A DNA stretch of 64,000 nucleotides from Ephydatia muelleri (Eukaryota; Porifera; Demospongiae; Spongillida; Spongillidae): assembly GCA_013339895.1 (NCBI GenBank), contig JABACO010000024.1, forward strand, positions 2,428,746-2,492,745, given 5' to 3'. Position numbers and translations under genes: made by a program. Shown here piece after piece: positions 10,145-19,407 of the stretch (its first letter is position 1; each line of letters begins with the position of its first letter). Under the pieces are notes generated by a model that had not been told where the DNA came from, searched no databases, and saw only the letters and a program-made list of their open reading frames with translations.

Positions 10145-10675
10145 GGTGTGTATAGCAATGAAAGATGATGAGAGGTGTGTATAGCAACGAAGGATGAGAG
10201 GTGTGTATAGAATGAGAGGTGTGTATAGCAATGAAGGAGGATGAGAGGTATGTATAGCAATGAAGGAGGATGAGAGGTGTGCATAGCAATGAAGGAGGAT
10301 GAGAGGTGTGTAGCAATGAAGGAGGATGAGAGGTGTGTATAGCAATGAAGGAGGATGGAAGGTGTGTATAGCAATGAATGAGGATGAGAGGTGTGTATAG
10401 CAATGAAGAAGGATGAGAGGTGTATAGTAATGAAGGAGGATGAGAGGTATGTATAGCAATGAAGGAGGATGAGAGGTGTGTATAGCAATGAAGGAGGATG
10501 AGAGGTGTGTATAGCAATGAAGGAGGATGAGAGGTGTGTATAGCAATGAAGGAGGATGAGAGGTGTGCATAGCAATGAAGGAGGATGAGAGGTGTGTATA
10601 GCAATGAAGGAGGATGAGAGGTGTATAGCAATGAAGGAGGATGAGAGGTGTGTATAGAAATGAAGGAGGATGTAC
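10145..10675. repeat. 29-bp minisatellite, about 18 copies
   Basis: The core is ggaggatgagaggtgtgtat followed by agcaatgaa, with length variants of 25-29 bp. It sits in the intron between the two ArfGAP zinc-finger exons. The same repeat family recurs beside another ArfGAP exon at 46625-47180. Confidence 0.93.
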
Positions 10676-10720
10676 AGTAGACAGGTGTGGAGGGGAAGGT
10701 GGGATGTTTGCCATGCTTAC

Positions 10721-11082
10721 TTGGGGCACTGCAGTCAGCACAGACATCGTTTCCCTCCACGCTGCATATCCCTTGCTTCTCCAGCTCATTGGAAGAGTTC
10801 TGAGATGGAAGAGAAAGAAACATTGATACAAGGAACACAAGAACTGAACATTGCAAGCACAATGACTCACCATTCGTTTGTGTGATATTGAACCTGACAG
10901 AGTTTCCTTGATCCTAAGTTCTATGGCTTTCATCCATTGTTCTGCTTCCTGCATTATGAAGGCAATAAACAAAGCCACTCCCACAAGAATATAGGGGCAA
11001 ATCACCTCTGATGAAGATACGCCAAACGACCATATCTTGCCTGCGGATGATACAATCTTAAACTCAGCACTCTCTGCATTCA
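10721..11082 (-). CDS. AGAP-like exons: end of PH domain and first ArfGAP zinc Cys pair
   Basis: Exon 11082-11006 reads AEFKIVSSAGKIWSFGVSSS and exon 10948-10871 reads EAEQWMKAIELRIKETLSGS, together the last strands and C-terminal helix of a PH domain. They are separated by a 57-bp intron that happens to be stop-free and a multiple of three. Exon 10800-10721 ends GNDVCADCSAP, the first Cys pair of the ArfGAP zinc finger. All have good GT/AG borders. Confidence 0.7.
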
Positions 11083-11448
11083 CTTCTGTGTGTGTGTGTA
11101 AAATATGTAAGTGCGTACAGTCGTATTAATGAAATGTGGGAGTGCAAATGGGTGTGGGTATTAAATGAAACTTACTAATACACATGTATTTATTACAAAT
11201 AACCTCCTATTTACGATAGCACTCCATTTCTTCCACATCCACTAAACCTAAACACTACAATGGACCCTTTGCATGAAAGATCAGAAGTACGATAAACGTC
11301 ACGTTCGGAGTAAAAACCACAGCGCCGGTTGCCTAGAGACATTGTGTCACGTCTGCGGACCTTTGCGTAATAAAATGGCAACGCTCGGAGTTTGCTCAGC
11401 CATTGATCCATTGGCCGATCCAGTTCCTCATCAAACTATGCTGCCTAC

Positions 11449-11529
11449 AGTAAGTTTGACCGAGTCTGACATACCTGGAGCCATCCATTTAAAAAGGCTC
11501 CGGGTATGTCAGACTCGGTCAAGCTTACT
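11449..11529. mobile_element. 81-bp hairpin element
   Basis: Two 34-base arms (agtaagtttgaccgagtctg... and its complement) flank a 13-base AT-rich loop. It lies at the 3' edge of the AGAP PH-insert exon, where its right arm supplies the splice-donor-like GTAAGC. The paralogue near 28090-28120 lacks it, though the left flank cannot be aligned. Confidence 0.7.
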
Positions 11530-12326
11530 ATCACTACACTCTCCCTCACCATCTCCTTCCCACAGCTTGTTTCCTCCCCAGCTCCTCTCTCTCTGGTGTC
11601 CCTTCTTCTTCCTCTCCTTGCCAGCTGCCTCACTCACTGCAGACACCATAGGGGCCTTCTCCATCACCACACTGTTCCTGTTCTCCCCCTTCTCTCCACC
11701 CTTCCTCCTCCCCTGCCTCAGGTTCTCACTGCTGCCTCCCTCCGACAGTATTTCCTCACTCCCCAGGGGGGTCAAATTTTTCCCTTTCTCCTTATTTGGG
11801 CGTGTGGGGAGACGTGACATGGTGGCTGCCTTCTCGGGCACGCCTCCACCTCCCCCCTCCTCTGCTGCATTGTACGATACACCAGCCGTATGCAGCTGGT
11901 GGAGCATGTACTCGTCCATGCTCGAGTTCCTGTTGTGGCCCGCCAGTTTCCCGGGACGGTTAAGGGAAGAAATAGGGATGTGGCCAATCCCCTCGGATTG
12001 CGAGAACTTGACACGAGATGGGATTTCATCGATGGCATCATTGGAGCTGAACTCTTCCCCAGAGAGGAGGTTGTGAGGAACATCCAGGGTCTGGGAGAGA
12101 CTGGACTGGTGGGGGACCATCCTATTAGGGGGCAGGGGGAGGGGTGGGCGTGATCCGTGGCATCCATCGGAGGGCTGGGTGAGTTTTCGTCTGATGGTGG
12201 GTCGAGGGGGAGAGAGGGTGTGGCAGCGAGGGGGATGCGAGATGTACTGTTCATCCTCTTTCCCGGCATGCGTACAGTGATGTTCTGAATGTTGAGACTC
12301 TTCCCATGGGTCTGGTTCATGTAGTC
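11520..12326 (-). pseudogene. AGAP-like PH-loop insert exon with frame shift
   Basis: The 5' end reads DYMNQTHGKSLNIQNITVRM then PGKR, matching the PH strand that precedes the long insert in AGAP proteins. The remainder is a low-complexity Ser/Pro/Gly/Lys-rich loop (SNDAIDEIPSRVKFS, SSMDEYMLHQLHTAG). The two parts are in different frames, with the switch in a C-rich stretch near 12140. Fragments of this exon recur at 19010, 28080-28701 and 42874. Confidence 0.65.
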
Positions 12327-12329
12327 CTA

Positions 12330-12590
12330 CAGGGTGGGGAGGAGGAAAGGAGTGGGGAAGAGGAGGGGATGGAGTGGGGAAGAGGAAAGAGATGGAGTGG
12401 GATGAAGAATAAGATGGGGTGGGGAGGAGGGATAGAATGGAATGGAGACAAAGAACGGAATATATTTGGGGTGGAGTGGGGAGGAGTAATGGGATGGAGT
12501 GGGGAGGAGTAATGGGGTGGAGTGGGGAGGAGGAATGGGGTGGAGTGGGGAGGAGTAATGGGGTGGAATGGGGAGGAGGATTCTACTTAC
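12330..12590. repeat. GGA/T-rich degenerate minisatellite
   Basis: About 11 degenerate units of 20-23 bp with core tggagtggggaggagtaatg, in an AGAP intron. A shorter version follows the AGAP fragments at 19130 and 28702. Confidence 0.85.
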
Positions 12591-12762
12591 CTGCATGCTG
12601 GGATAGTAAGTGATCTCGGAGTGGCTCAACACGAGGGTACTTCATCTTCCACTCCGTCTTCAGTCCCGTGTACTTCTTGCTCACCTGACCCTCCTTCACT
12701 GGGATGTGACGACCTGTGCCATAGAGCTGGGAACCCTTGCTGGCCAGATTGTACGAGGATTT
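12591..12762 (-). pseudogene. AGAP-like PH-domain first exon with one-base shift
   Basis: Reads HIPVKEGQVSKKYTGLKTEW then KMKYPRV, the first PH strands. The rest (LSHSEITYYPSMQ) is one frame away, the shift falling near 12635. A donor GTAAGTAG follows at 12590. The family expectation of a strand ending in TYYPS/TYHPS makes the shift clear. Confidence 0.7.
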
Positions 12763-12779
12763 CTAATAAACATGTATAA

Positions 12780-13128
12780 GGGGAGAGGTAGGAGGGGAGG
12801 AGGGGAGGAGGGAGGAGGAGGAGGGAGGAGGGGAGGAAGGGAGGAGGGAGGAGGGGAGGAGGGCAGGAAGGGAAGAGGGAGGGAGGAAGGGAGGAGGGAG
12901 GAAGGGAAGAGGGAGGGAGGAGGGGAGGAGGGGAGGAGGGGAGGAAGGGAAGAGGGAGGTAGGAGGGGAGGAGGAGAGGAGGGAGGAGGGGAGGAGGGAG
13001 GAGGGGAGGAGGGAGGAGGGGAGGAGGGAGGAGGGGAGGAGGGCAGGAAGGGAAGAGGGAGGGAGGAGGGGAGGAAGGGAGGAGGGGGAGGAAGGGAAGA
13101 GGGAGGGAGGAGGGGAGGGAAGGGAAGG
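12780..13128. repeat. Polypurine (GGGAGGA)n tract
   Basis: About 350 bp with essentially no pyrimidines on the plus strand, in an AGAP intron. Potential for triplex or G-quadruplex structure is inference. Confidence 0.95.
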
Positions 13129-13287
13129 GTTGGAAAGCATATTGTACATGTAATATCAAGTTATTGCACGCAAACTAAACCAGGCATAAACACGCCACGG
13201 TATACACAATCCTGTGCACTGTACGTAGGTATATGACAACACAAATTTTGTCGATTTTTTCACACACACATACATGTACACACTCAC

Positions 13288-13466
13288 TTGGGCAGTGAAT
13301 ATCTTGGAGGACTTTGCCCTGGGGGGCGGACGTTTACGTAGTGGGGAGTGTGGGCTGCCACTGATCTTGGCCACACCCAGATTGGTGAGGGAGGGGCTTT
13401 GGGAGAAATTTTGTCCCATCACGGGAGAGAGGGAGCCATTACTGGCAGTCATGGCAAAGCGACAGG
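13288..13466 (-). CDS. AGAP-like linker exon (Ser/Pro-rich, before PH)
   Basis: Reads ASNGSLSPVMGQNFSQSPSL and ends with a basic stretch KRPPPRAKSSKIFTAQ before a GTGAGTG donor. Position and composition fit the linker between the GTPase-like and PH domains of AGAP proteins. The match is compositional, so identity is less sure than for the PH and ArfGAP exons. Confidence 0.5.
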
Positions 13467-13786
13467 CTGGTGTGGAGAAGAAATTGTCACCAAGATGGTG
13501 TGGATGGTTGCACTGCTACATGTAGGTGAAAGGTGATGACATGTGATGGTGTGATGGTGTGATGTGTGATGGTATGATGTGTGATGTGGTGTGGGTGAAG
13601 TGATGATGTGACGTCACTGATGTGATGAGGCTATGACCACTGTGTTATGAGGGTTGCCCATGGTAATAAACGATGCAAACGAGCCACTCTCTCACTACAT
13701 CACTGGACGAGACACAAACACGTGTGTAAAGAGACACCACGCTTCTTTGTTATGTGACCATTGTGTACTCTGTGGGTGTGGCCTCA

Positions 13787-13910
13787 CCTTGGATGAATAA
13801 CCCAATCACATTGGGCTGTTGGAGGGCCACAACATTCATTTGAACACATCTCTCCAACTGCTCTACCATCTTCTTCACATCAGCCTCTTTCGCACAGGGA
13901 ACAGGGTCCG
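13787..13910 (-). CDS. Candidate exon upstream of AGAP-like gene
   Basis: Between an acceptor (ACCCAAAG) and a donor (GTGAGG) lies an open frame reading DVKKMVEQLERCVQMNVVAL then QQPNVIGLFIQG. It is on the same strand as and upstream of the AGAP-like exons, but I cannot match it to the AGAP GTPase-like domain. It may belong to a different gene. Confidence 0.35.
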
Positions 13911-13917
13911 CTTTGGG

Positions 13918-14255
13918 TCGGGGGAGGAGGAGGAAGATGGGAGGAGGAGAAGGAGGGGAGGAGGGAGGAGGAGGGGAGAAGAGGAGGGGAGAAGGGGAGG
14001 AGGAGAGGAGGAGGGGAGGGGGAGGGGAAGAGGAGGGGAGGGGGAAGGAGGAGGGGAGGAGGAGGAGGAAGGTGGAGGAAGGAGGAGGAGAGGGAAGGAG
14101 GAGGGGAGGAGGAGGAGGAAGGAGGAGGAAGGAGGAGGAGGAGGGGAGGAGGAGGAGGAGGAGGGGAGGAGGAGGAGGAGGAGGGGAGGAGGAGGAGGGG
14201 AGGAGGAGGAGGGGAGAAGGAGGAGGGGAGGAGGAGGAGGGGGAGGGGAGGAGGT
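13918..14255. repeat. Polypurine (GGA)n tract
   Basis: About 340 bp of GGA/GGGGA units with almost no pyrimidines. It abuts the candidate exon at 13787-13910. Just after it, a 32-bp string (from 14253) duplicates sequence at 6786. Confidence 0.95.
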
Positions 14256-14311
14256 TAGACAGTTCAATACAATTTTCCAGTAACAATTTTTTGGAGGATG
14301 AGAGGAGGATG

Positions 14312-16296
14312 GACATCTCTAGAACATCGAATTAAATTCAAAGAAAGCTTGCATCTGGCCGTTAAGTGTTTCTAATAATGATCAATATGCTCTGTCAAAT
14401 GTCATGATTAAGGAATTAATAGGTGGTGTCTATAAATAGCTGTTATAAGCTCCTTAAAACTAAGTAGGACTTTTGGCTATAGGTTGCACATGGGGATGCT
14501 AAACCTTATGACATCAAACCAAACATTTCATTACATCATAGCAATTAATTTTAACAGTCTTATATCTTATGTCTTATGTCTTACATGTATAGCACATCCT
14601 TTTCCTTAGTATTCCATTTTGCTGCTTGTCACCTTAACTTGTGTAATATAAAGTAATCGCACTAAGCTTTTCAGGGCTACATTGTCAAGCCAAACAATGG
14701 ATCATAGTATGTTCTTTCTTTTGGAATAAAAATATAAATTAAGTTCATACAATTACACACAGAAAGATCAGTAATAAACAGAAATCCACTTATTGCGCAT
14801 GTACCTCAGTCTTGGGAAAAAGTTCAAATCGAACCATATGTCACACGTGACTCATTAGTCTTACTACATGTATGATTACATTTGTTTTTTTGTTTTTGTT
14901 TTTTTTTTGTTGCTGTTTTTTTTTGTATATGCATAATTAAACGTTCTAGCTCTCTATTCATTTTGTTGATTTTACCCTTATTCGTGTTGCTTATATATTC
15001 CTTCACCCATAAACCGAAGCAATGTGATACTCCAATCTACATCTCTTGCTCCTAAGACTGATAGTATTTATACGCATTTAGTAGTCCGATTCGCGATTTG
15101 CATCCGAGTCCTCACATGTCAAACTGAAAGCCAGACAGAGATAATATTTATCTATGGTCAAGCTATCATAATGGTCAAGCGTAAAAGACCGATTCATGCG
15201 CAGCTGTAAATGATACCACCCTGGAGGTGTGGCATGGACCTGCAGGTGCCGAACTTTGAAACCTAACACCGTCATAGATATTAGAGTATAGGGATTCTGC
15301 TACGGCTGAGCAGGGACCGACCCCACTGCATGAACGCTACCAGGAACTTTGATAGCAGAGGTTTGAGGAGAGGTGGCTAGACGGCTTTGACTACATGGCT
15401 CGCCCCACCGTTGAGGGCCGGGCATGGCGACTTGGGATAGAGGGGCATGCGCGACTCAATAGTCTCGCACTGTTTGACGACAACAGTTATTCGAGTCTGC
15501 GTCGGGCTTGCGAAGCTAGACTTGAAATGACATGTACACAGAACTGCGCAACTCGACTTGGAATATTGCTATGAAACAAGAGTGAGGGTGGTTGGAGCTT
15601 TCTAGTTTTAACTGATTCATAACTGAATACAATCTTCGTTCGCTTTAGGCTTTCCATAAATCATTATAGGTACATACTTTCGGCACAAAACTGTAGACTT
15701 TGCAGTCTCTAGTTAATGATGGTTGAACCTGTTGATGACTTGTCAACTGTTACTGTATAGTATTGAGGAAGATTCAGAGCACAAACAAAAACAATTAATT
15801 GCACACTGCGCCACAGCATTCAGTATGCAGAGTTGTGCAGAGTCTGCATATCAACCATATGCAGATGAGTATCATTGAAGTGTACATATGCAGACGTCTG
15901 CATATGAACACTTCAATGATACTCATCTGCATATGGTTGATATGCAGACTCTGCACAGCTCTGCATACTAAATGCTGTGGCGCAGTGTTGTGCTGCAAAG
16001 CTAATCATGTGCCCAACATGTGCCTAATTTATGGTACCGACATGCATCATATTATTACACAGTTTTTTCCAAGGAAATGTTTAACTGGTTTAACCCCGTG
16101 TTGTTCAATGTCTGGCGTCAAAGTAAATCACATGTGTGACTTGGGACCTACCCACTCTTTAGATATTAGTTTTGGATGGGGGGACACACTATTCAAATAT
16201 CAGTGTTAAAATTAGATGATTCCAAGCAACCATTTGTGACCATTGTAATCATTAAAGGCTATTCATAGGTAACCCATTGGAGTTTCTTTCAGCTGG
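14312..16296. repeat. Tandem unit 1 (1985 bp), non-coding
   Basis: Direct repeat of 16419-18180, beginning gacatctctagaacatcg and ending tttctttcagctgg. It differs by small indels, a few substitutions and a 189-bp palindrome found only here. No protein family was recognised. Short frames are shared by both units but have no recognisable domain. Confidence 0.9.
15802..15990. mobile_element. 189-bp near-perfect palindromic insertion (fold-back element)
   Basis: The arms, each about 90 bp, start CACACTGCGCCACAGCATTC and end with the complement GCTGTGGCGCAGTG. They match with only a handful of differences around a centre at cagacgtctg. The sister unit reads straight through the empty site (aattaattgtgctgcaaag near 17870), so this is a presence/absence insertion. 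A possible short target duplication is TTG. Confidence 0.85.
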
Positions 16297-16418
16297 TGCA
16301 GCGGCAATCAAACAAGAGTAGTTTGGGCAGAGTAGTTTATTGAGCTCACAACAAGTGGTCAGTATTGAATGTATATGCATCGTCGGATGTTATCAAAACT
16401 GACCCATGTTCTCGTTTT

Positions 16419-18180
16419 GACATCTCTAGAACATCGAATTAAATTCAAAAAAAGCTTGCAATCTGGCCGTTATAAGTGTTTCTAATAATGATCAATATGC
16501 TCTGTCAAATGTCATGATTAAGGAATTAATAGGTGGTGTCTATAAATAGCTGTTATAAGCTCCTTAAAACTAAGTAGGACTTTTGGCTATAGGTTGCACA
16601 TGGGGATGCTAAACCTTATGACATCAAACCAAACATTTCATTCAATTAATTTTTAACAGTCTTATACATGTATAGCACATCCTTTTCCTTAGTATTCCAT
16701 TTTGCTGCTTGTCACCTTAACTTGTGTAATATAAAGTGGTCGCACTAGGCTTTTCAGGGCTACAATTGATCATAGTAGGTTCTTTATAAAAAATAAAAAT
16801 AAAAAATAAAGTTCATTCTATTACACACAGAAAGATCAGTAATAAACAGAAATCCACTTATTGCGCATGTACCTCAGTCTTGGGAAAAAGTTTAAATCGA
16901 ACCATAGGTCACACGTGACTCATTAGTCTTACTACATGTATGATTACATTTGTTTGTTGTTTTTTTTGTTGCTGTTTTTTTTGTATATGCATAATTAAAC
17001 GTTCTAGCTCTCTATTCATTTTGTTGATTTTACCCTTATTCGTGTTGCTTATATATTCCTTCGCCCATAAACCGAAGCAATGTGATACTCCAATCTACAT
17101 CTCTTGCTCATAAGACTGATAGTATACATACGCATTTAGTAGTCCGATTCGCGATTTGCATCCGAGTCCTCACTTGTCAAACTGAAAGCCAGACAGAGAT
17201 AATATTTATCTATGGTCAAGCTACGATAATGGTCAAGCGTAAAAGACCGATTCATGCGCAGCTGTAAATGATACCACCCTGGAGGTGTGGCATGGACCTG
17301 CAGGTGCCGAACTTTGAAACCTAACACCGTCATAGATATTAGAGTATAGGGATTCTGCTACGGCTGAGCAGGGACCGACCCCACTGCATGAACGCTACCA
17401 GGAACTTTGATAGCAGAGGTTTGAGGAGAAGTGGCTAGACGGCTTTGACTACATGGCTCGCCCCACTAGTAGAACCGTTGAGGGCCGGGCATGGCGACTT
17501 GGGATAGAGGGGCATGCGCGACGTGATAGTCTCGCACGTTTGACGACAACGGTTATTCGAGTCTGCGTCGGGCTTGCGAAGCTAGACTTGAAATGACATG
17601 TACACAGAACTGCGCAACTCGACTTGGAATATTGCGTTCAAATCTATGAAACAAGAGTGAGGGTGGTTGGAGCTTTCTAGTTTTAATTTATTCATAACTG
17701 AATACGATCTTTGTTCGCTTTAGGCTTTCCATAAATCAATATAGGTACATACTTTCGGCACAAAACTGTAGACTTTGCAGTCTCTAGTTAATGATGGTCG
17801 AACCTGTTGATGACTTGTCAACTGTTACTGTATAGTATTGAGGAAGATTCAGAGTACAAACAAAACAATTAATTGTGCTGCAAAGCTAATCATGTGCCCA
17901 ACATGTGCCTAATTTATGGTACCGACATGCATCATATTATTACACAGCTTTTTCCAAGGAAATGTAACCCCGTGTTGTTCAATGTCTGGCGTCACAGTAA
18001 ATCACATGTGTGACTTGGGACCTACCCACTCTTTAGAATGGAGAAGATATTAGTTTTGGATGGGGGGACACACTATTCAAATCTCAGTGTTAAAATTAGA
18101 TGATTCCAAGCAACCATTTGTGACCATTGTAATCATTAAAGGCTATTCATAGGTAACCCATTGGAGTTTCTTTCAGCTGG
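16419..18180. repeat. Tandem unit 2 (1762 bp), non-coding
   Basis: Sister of 14312-16296, separated from it by a 122-bp spacer. It lacks the palindromic insertion and so preserves the empty site. It is followed directly by a decayed reverse-transcriptase fragment. Confidence 0.9.
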
Positions 18181-18204
18181 GTCTTCTTTTTTTACAGAGA
18201 TGTA

Positions 18205-18370
18205 TGGAGAGGGATGTGAATGGGTGTGTCCATATATATTAGTCTACCTTGGGAAAACTAATTTCCATGCTGCGCTAGAGCAGATTGCCGATGCCGGATT
18301 GAGACTGAATCAAGGAAAATGCAACTCCATGCTTCGAAGTGTCAAAAAATTAAGACACATGATTGCATAA
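18205..18370 (+). pseudogene. Gypsy-type reverse transcriptase fragment
   Basis: Reads YILVYLGKTNFHAALEQIAD then AGLRLNQGKCNSMLRSVKKL, the RT segment just after the catalytic aspartates in Ty3/Gypsy polymerases. The catalytic pair itself is degraded (YLGK). No LTRs flank it. It is a dead fragment. Confidence 0.65.
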
Positions 18371-18577
18371 ATATGGGGTTCACCCAACAAATTAAAAATT
18401 TAAAAATTTAAAGCCCACAACAACAACAGTGTGTGATGGTGTACGTACATATGTGTGCAAATGTGTGTGTGTGTTGAGCGTTAAGTGCATGTGTGTGTGT
18501 ACATGTGTGTACAAATGAGGCGTAAAGAGGGGAAGCACACTAATGAACACATCAGGCCATGAGTTGTGGCTACTCAT

Positions 18578-19003
18578 CTCGCAGTACAGCGTGAGCTTGT
18601 CATCGGGAAGAAGTCCATTGGCTTCATCAAAGAGGATGTCTCGTCCGATGAATTTCTTGAACCCCCAATCCTTCCCCTGGACAAAGCGATACGCCCTCTG
18701 ACTCTCTGCACACACGTGACAGGGAAGGATCACTAAGCCGTAACGACATGTGCACACACAAATATACACACCTGCACATACACATACACACAACCTCACC
18801 ACAGTAGGTGGCAACAATTACTCGAATCACACAAACACAATGGACAGTATCATTCTCTCACCCATTGCCTTGCGTTCTTCCTTCTTGTTGTTTAGGATGG
18901 AGAATTAGAACTTGGCACTTTTGTTGCCTGAGAGGAGCAGCAGGTAAAGAGACAGGTAGTCCCTGCTCTCCTCGTCCAGCCCCTTCGGATTCATCCTCAA
19001 AAC
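18578..19003 (-). pseudogene. SPOP-like MATH-domain exons, disrupted (copy I)
   Basis: Exon 19003-18862 reads RMNPKGLDEESRDYLSLYLL and exon 18705-18578 reads [19 protein letters not shown] then [17 protein letters not shown]. This is the substrate-binding MATH domain of SPOP, the adaptor that brings targets to CUL3 ubiquitin ligase. Two lesions are visible: a TAA codon at 18906-18908 where a Lys is expected, and the donor after the second exon is ATGAGT instead of the GTGAGT seen in the copy at 42501. Upstream of 19003 the sequence changes directly into an AGAP PH fragment, so the first MATH exon is missing. Confidence 0.8.
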
Positions 19004-19009
19004 CTGATG

Positions 19010-19127
19010 GATGTTTGAGGGAGAGAGAGTGTGGCAGCGAGGGGATGCGAGCAGTACTCTTTCCCGGCATGCGTACAGTGATGTTCTGAATGTTGAGACT
19101 CTTCCCATGGGTCTGGTTCATGTAGTC
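19010..19127 (-). pseudogene. AGAP-like PH fragment fused next to SPOP MATH
   Basis: Encodes DYMNQTHGKSLNIQNITVRM PGK behind a CTGTAG acceptor, the same exon start as at 12326. It then passes within a few codons into the SPOP-like exon. The Ser/Pro-rich loop that should follow is absent, so this is a junction made by deletion or recombination. The same junction occurs at 28570. Confidence 0.7.
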
Positions 19128-19407
19128 CTACAGGGTGGGGAGGAGGAAAGGAGTGGGGAAGAGGAGGGGATGGAGTGTGGAAGGAGGAAAGGTATGGAGT
19201 GGAGAGGGGAAGAGGAATGGTAAAACGAAGTTCCATGACCATCAAATGGCCACACCTCCAGCATTCCAACCACATGTGGTTCCAATATTATGGCCTTTGA
19301 CAAAAGCAATAAAAGGGGGTGGGGGTAACAAGTCATGTGGATGTGTTTACTGCACTCAAGTATTCAAATATAATTAGAGGAATAATTGTACAAAACATCA
19401 CATCACA

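Noticed and set aside
12610..14335. Gly/Glu/Arg-rich or Ser/Pro/Leu-rich frames
   Set aside because: Translations of polypurine tracts.
15410..15460. Possible tRNA or structured RNA in the GC-richer part of the tandem unit
   Set aside because: No cloverleaf, A/B box or CCA-type end could be assembled.
14312..18180. Pair of long LTRs flanking a decayed retroelement
   Set aside because: Units do not begin TG and end CA, the spacer is only 122 bp, and the reverse-transcriptase fragment lies outside the pair.
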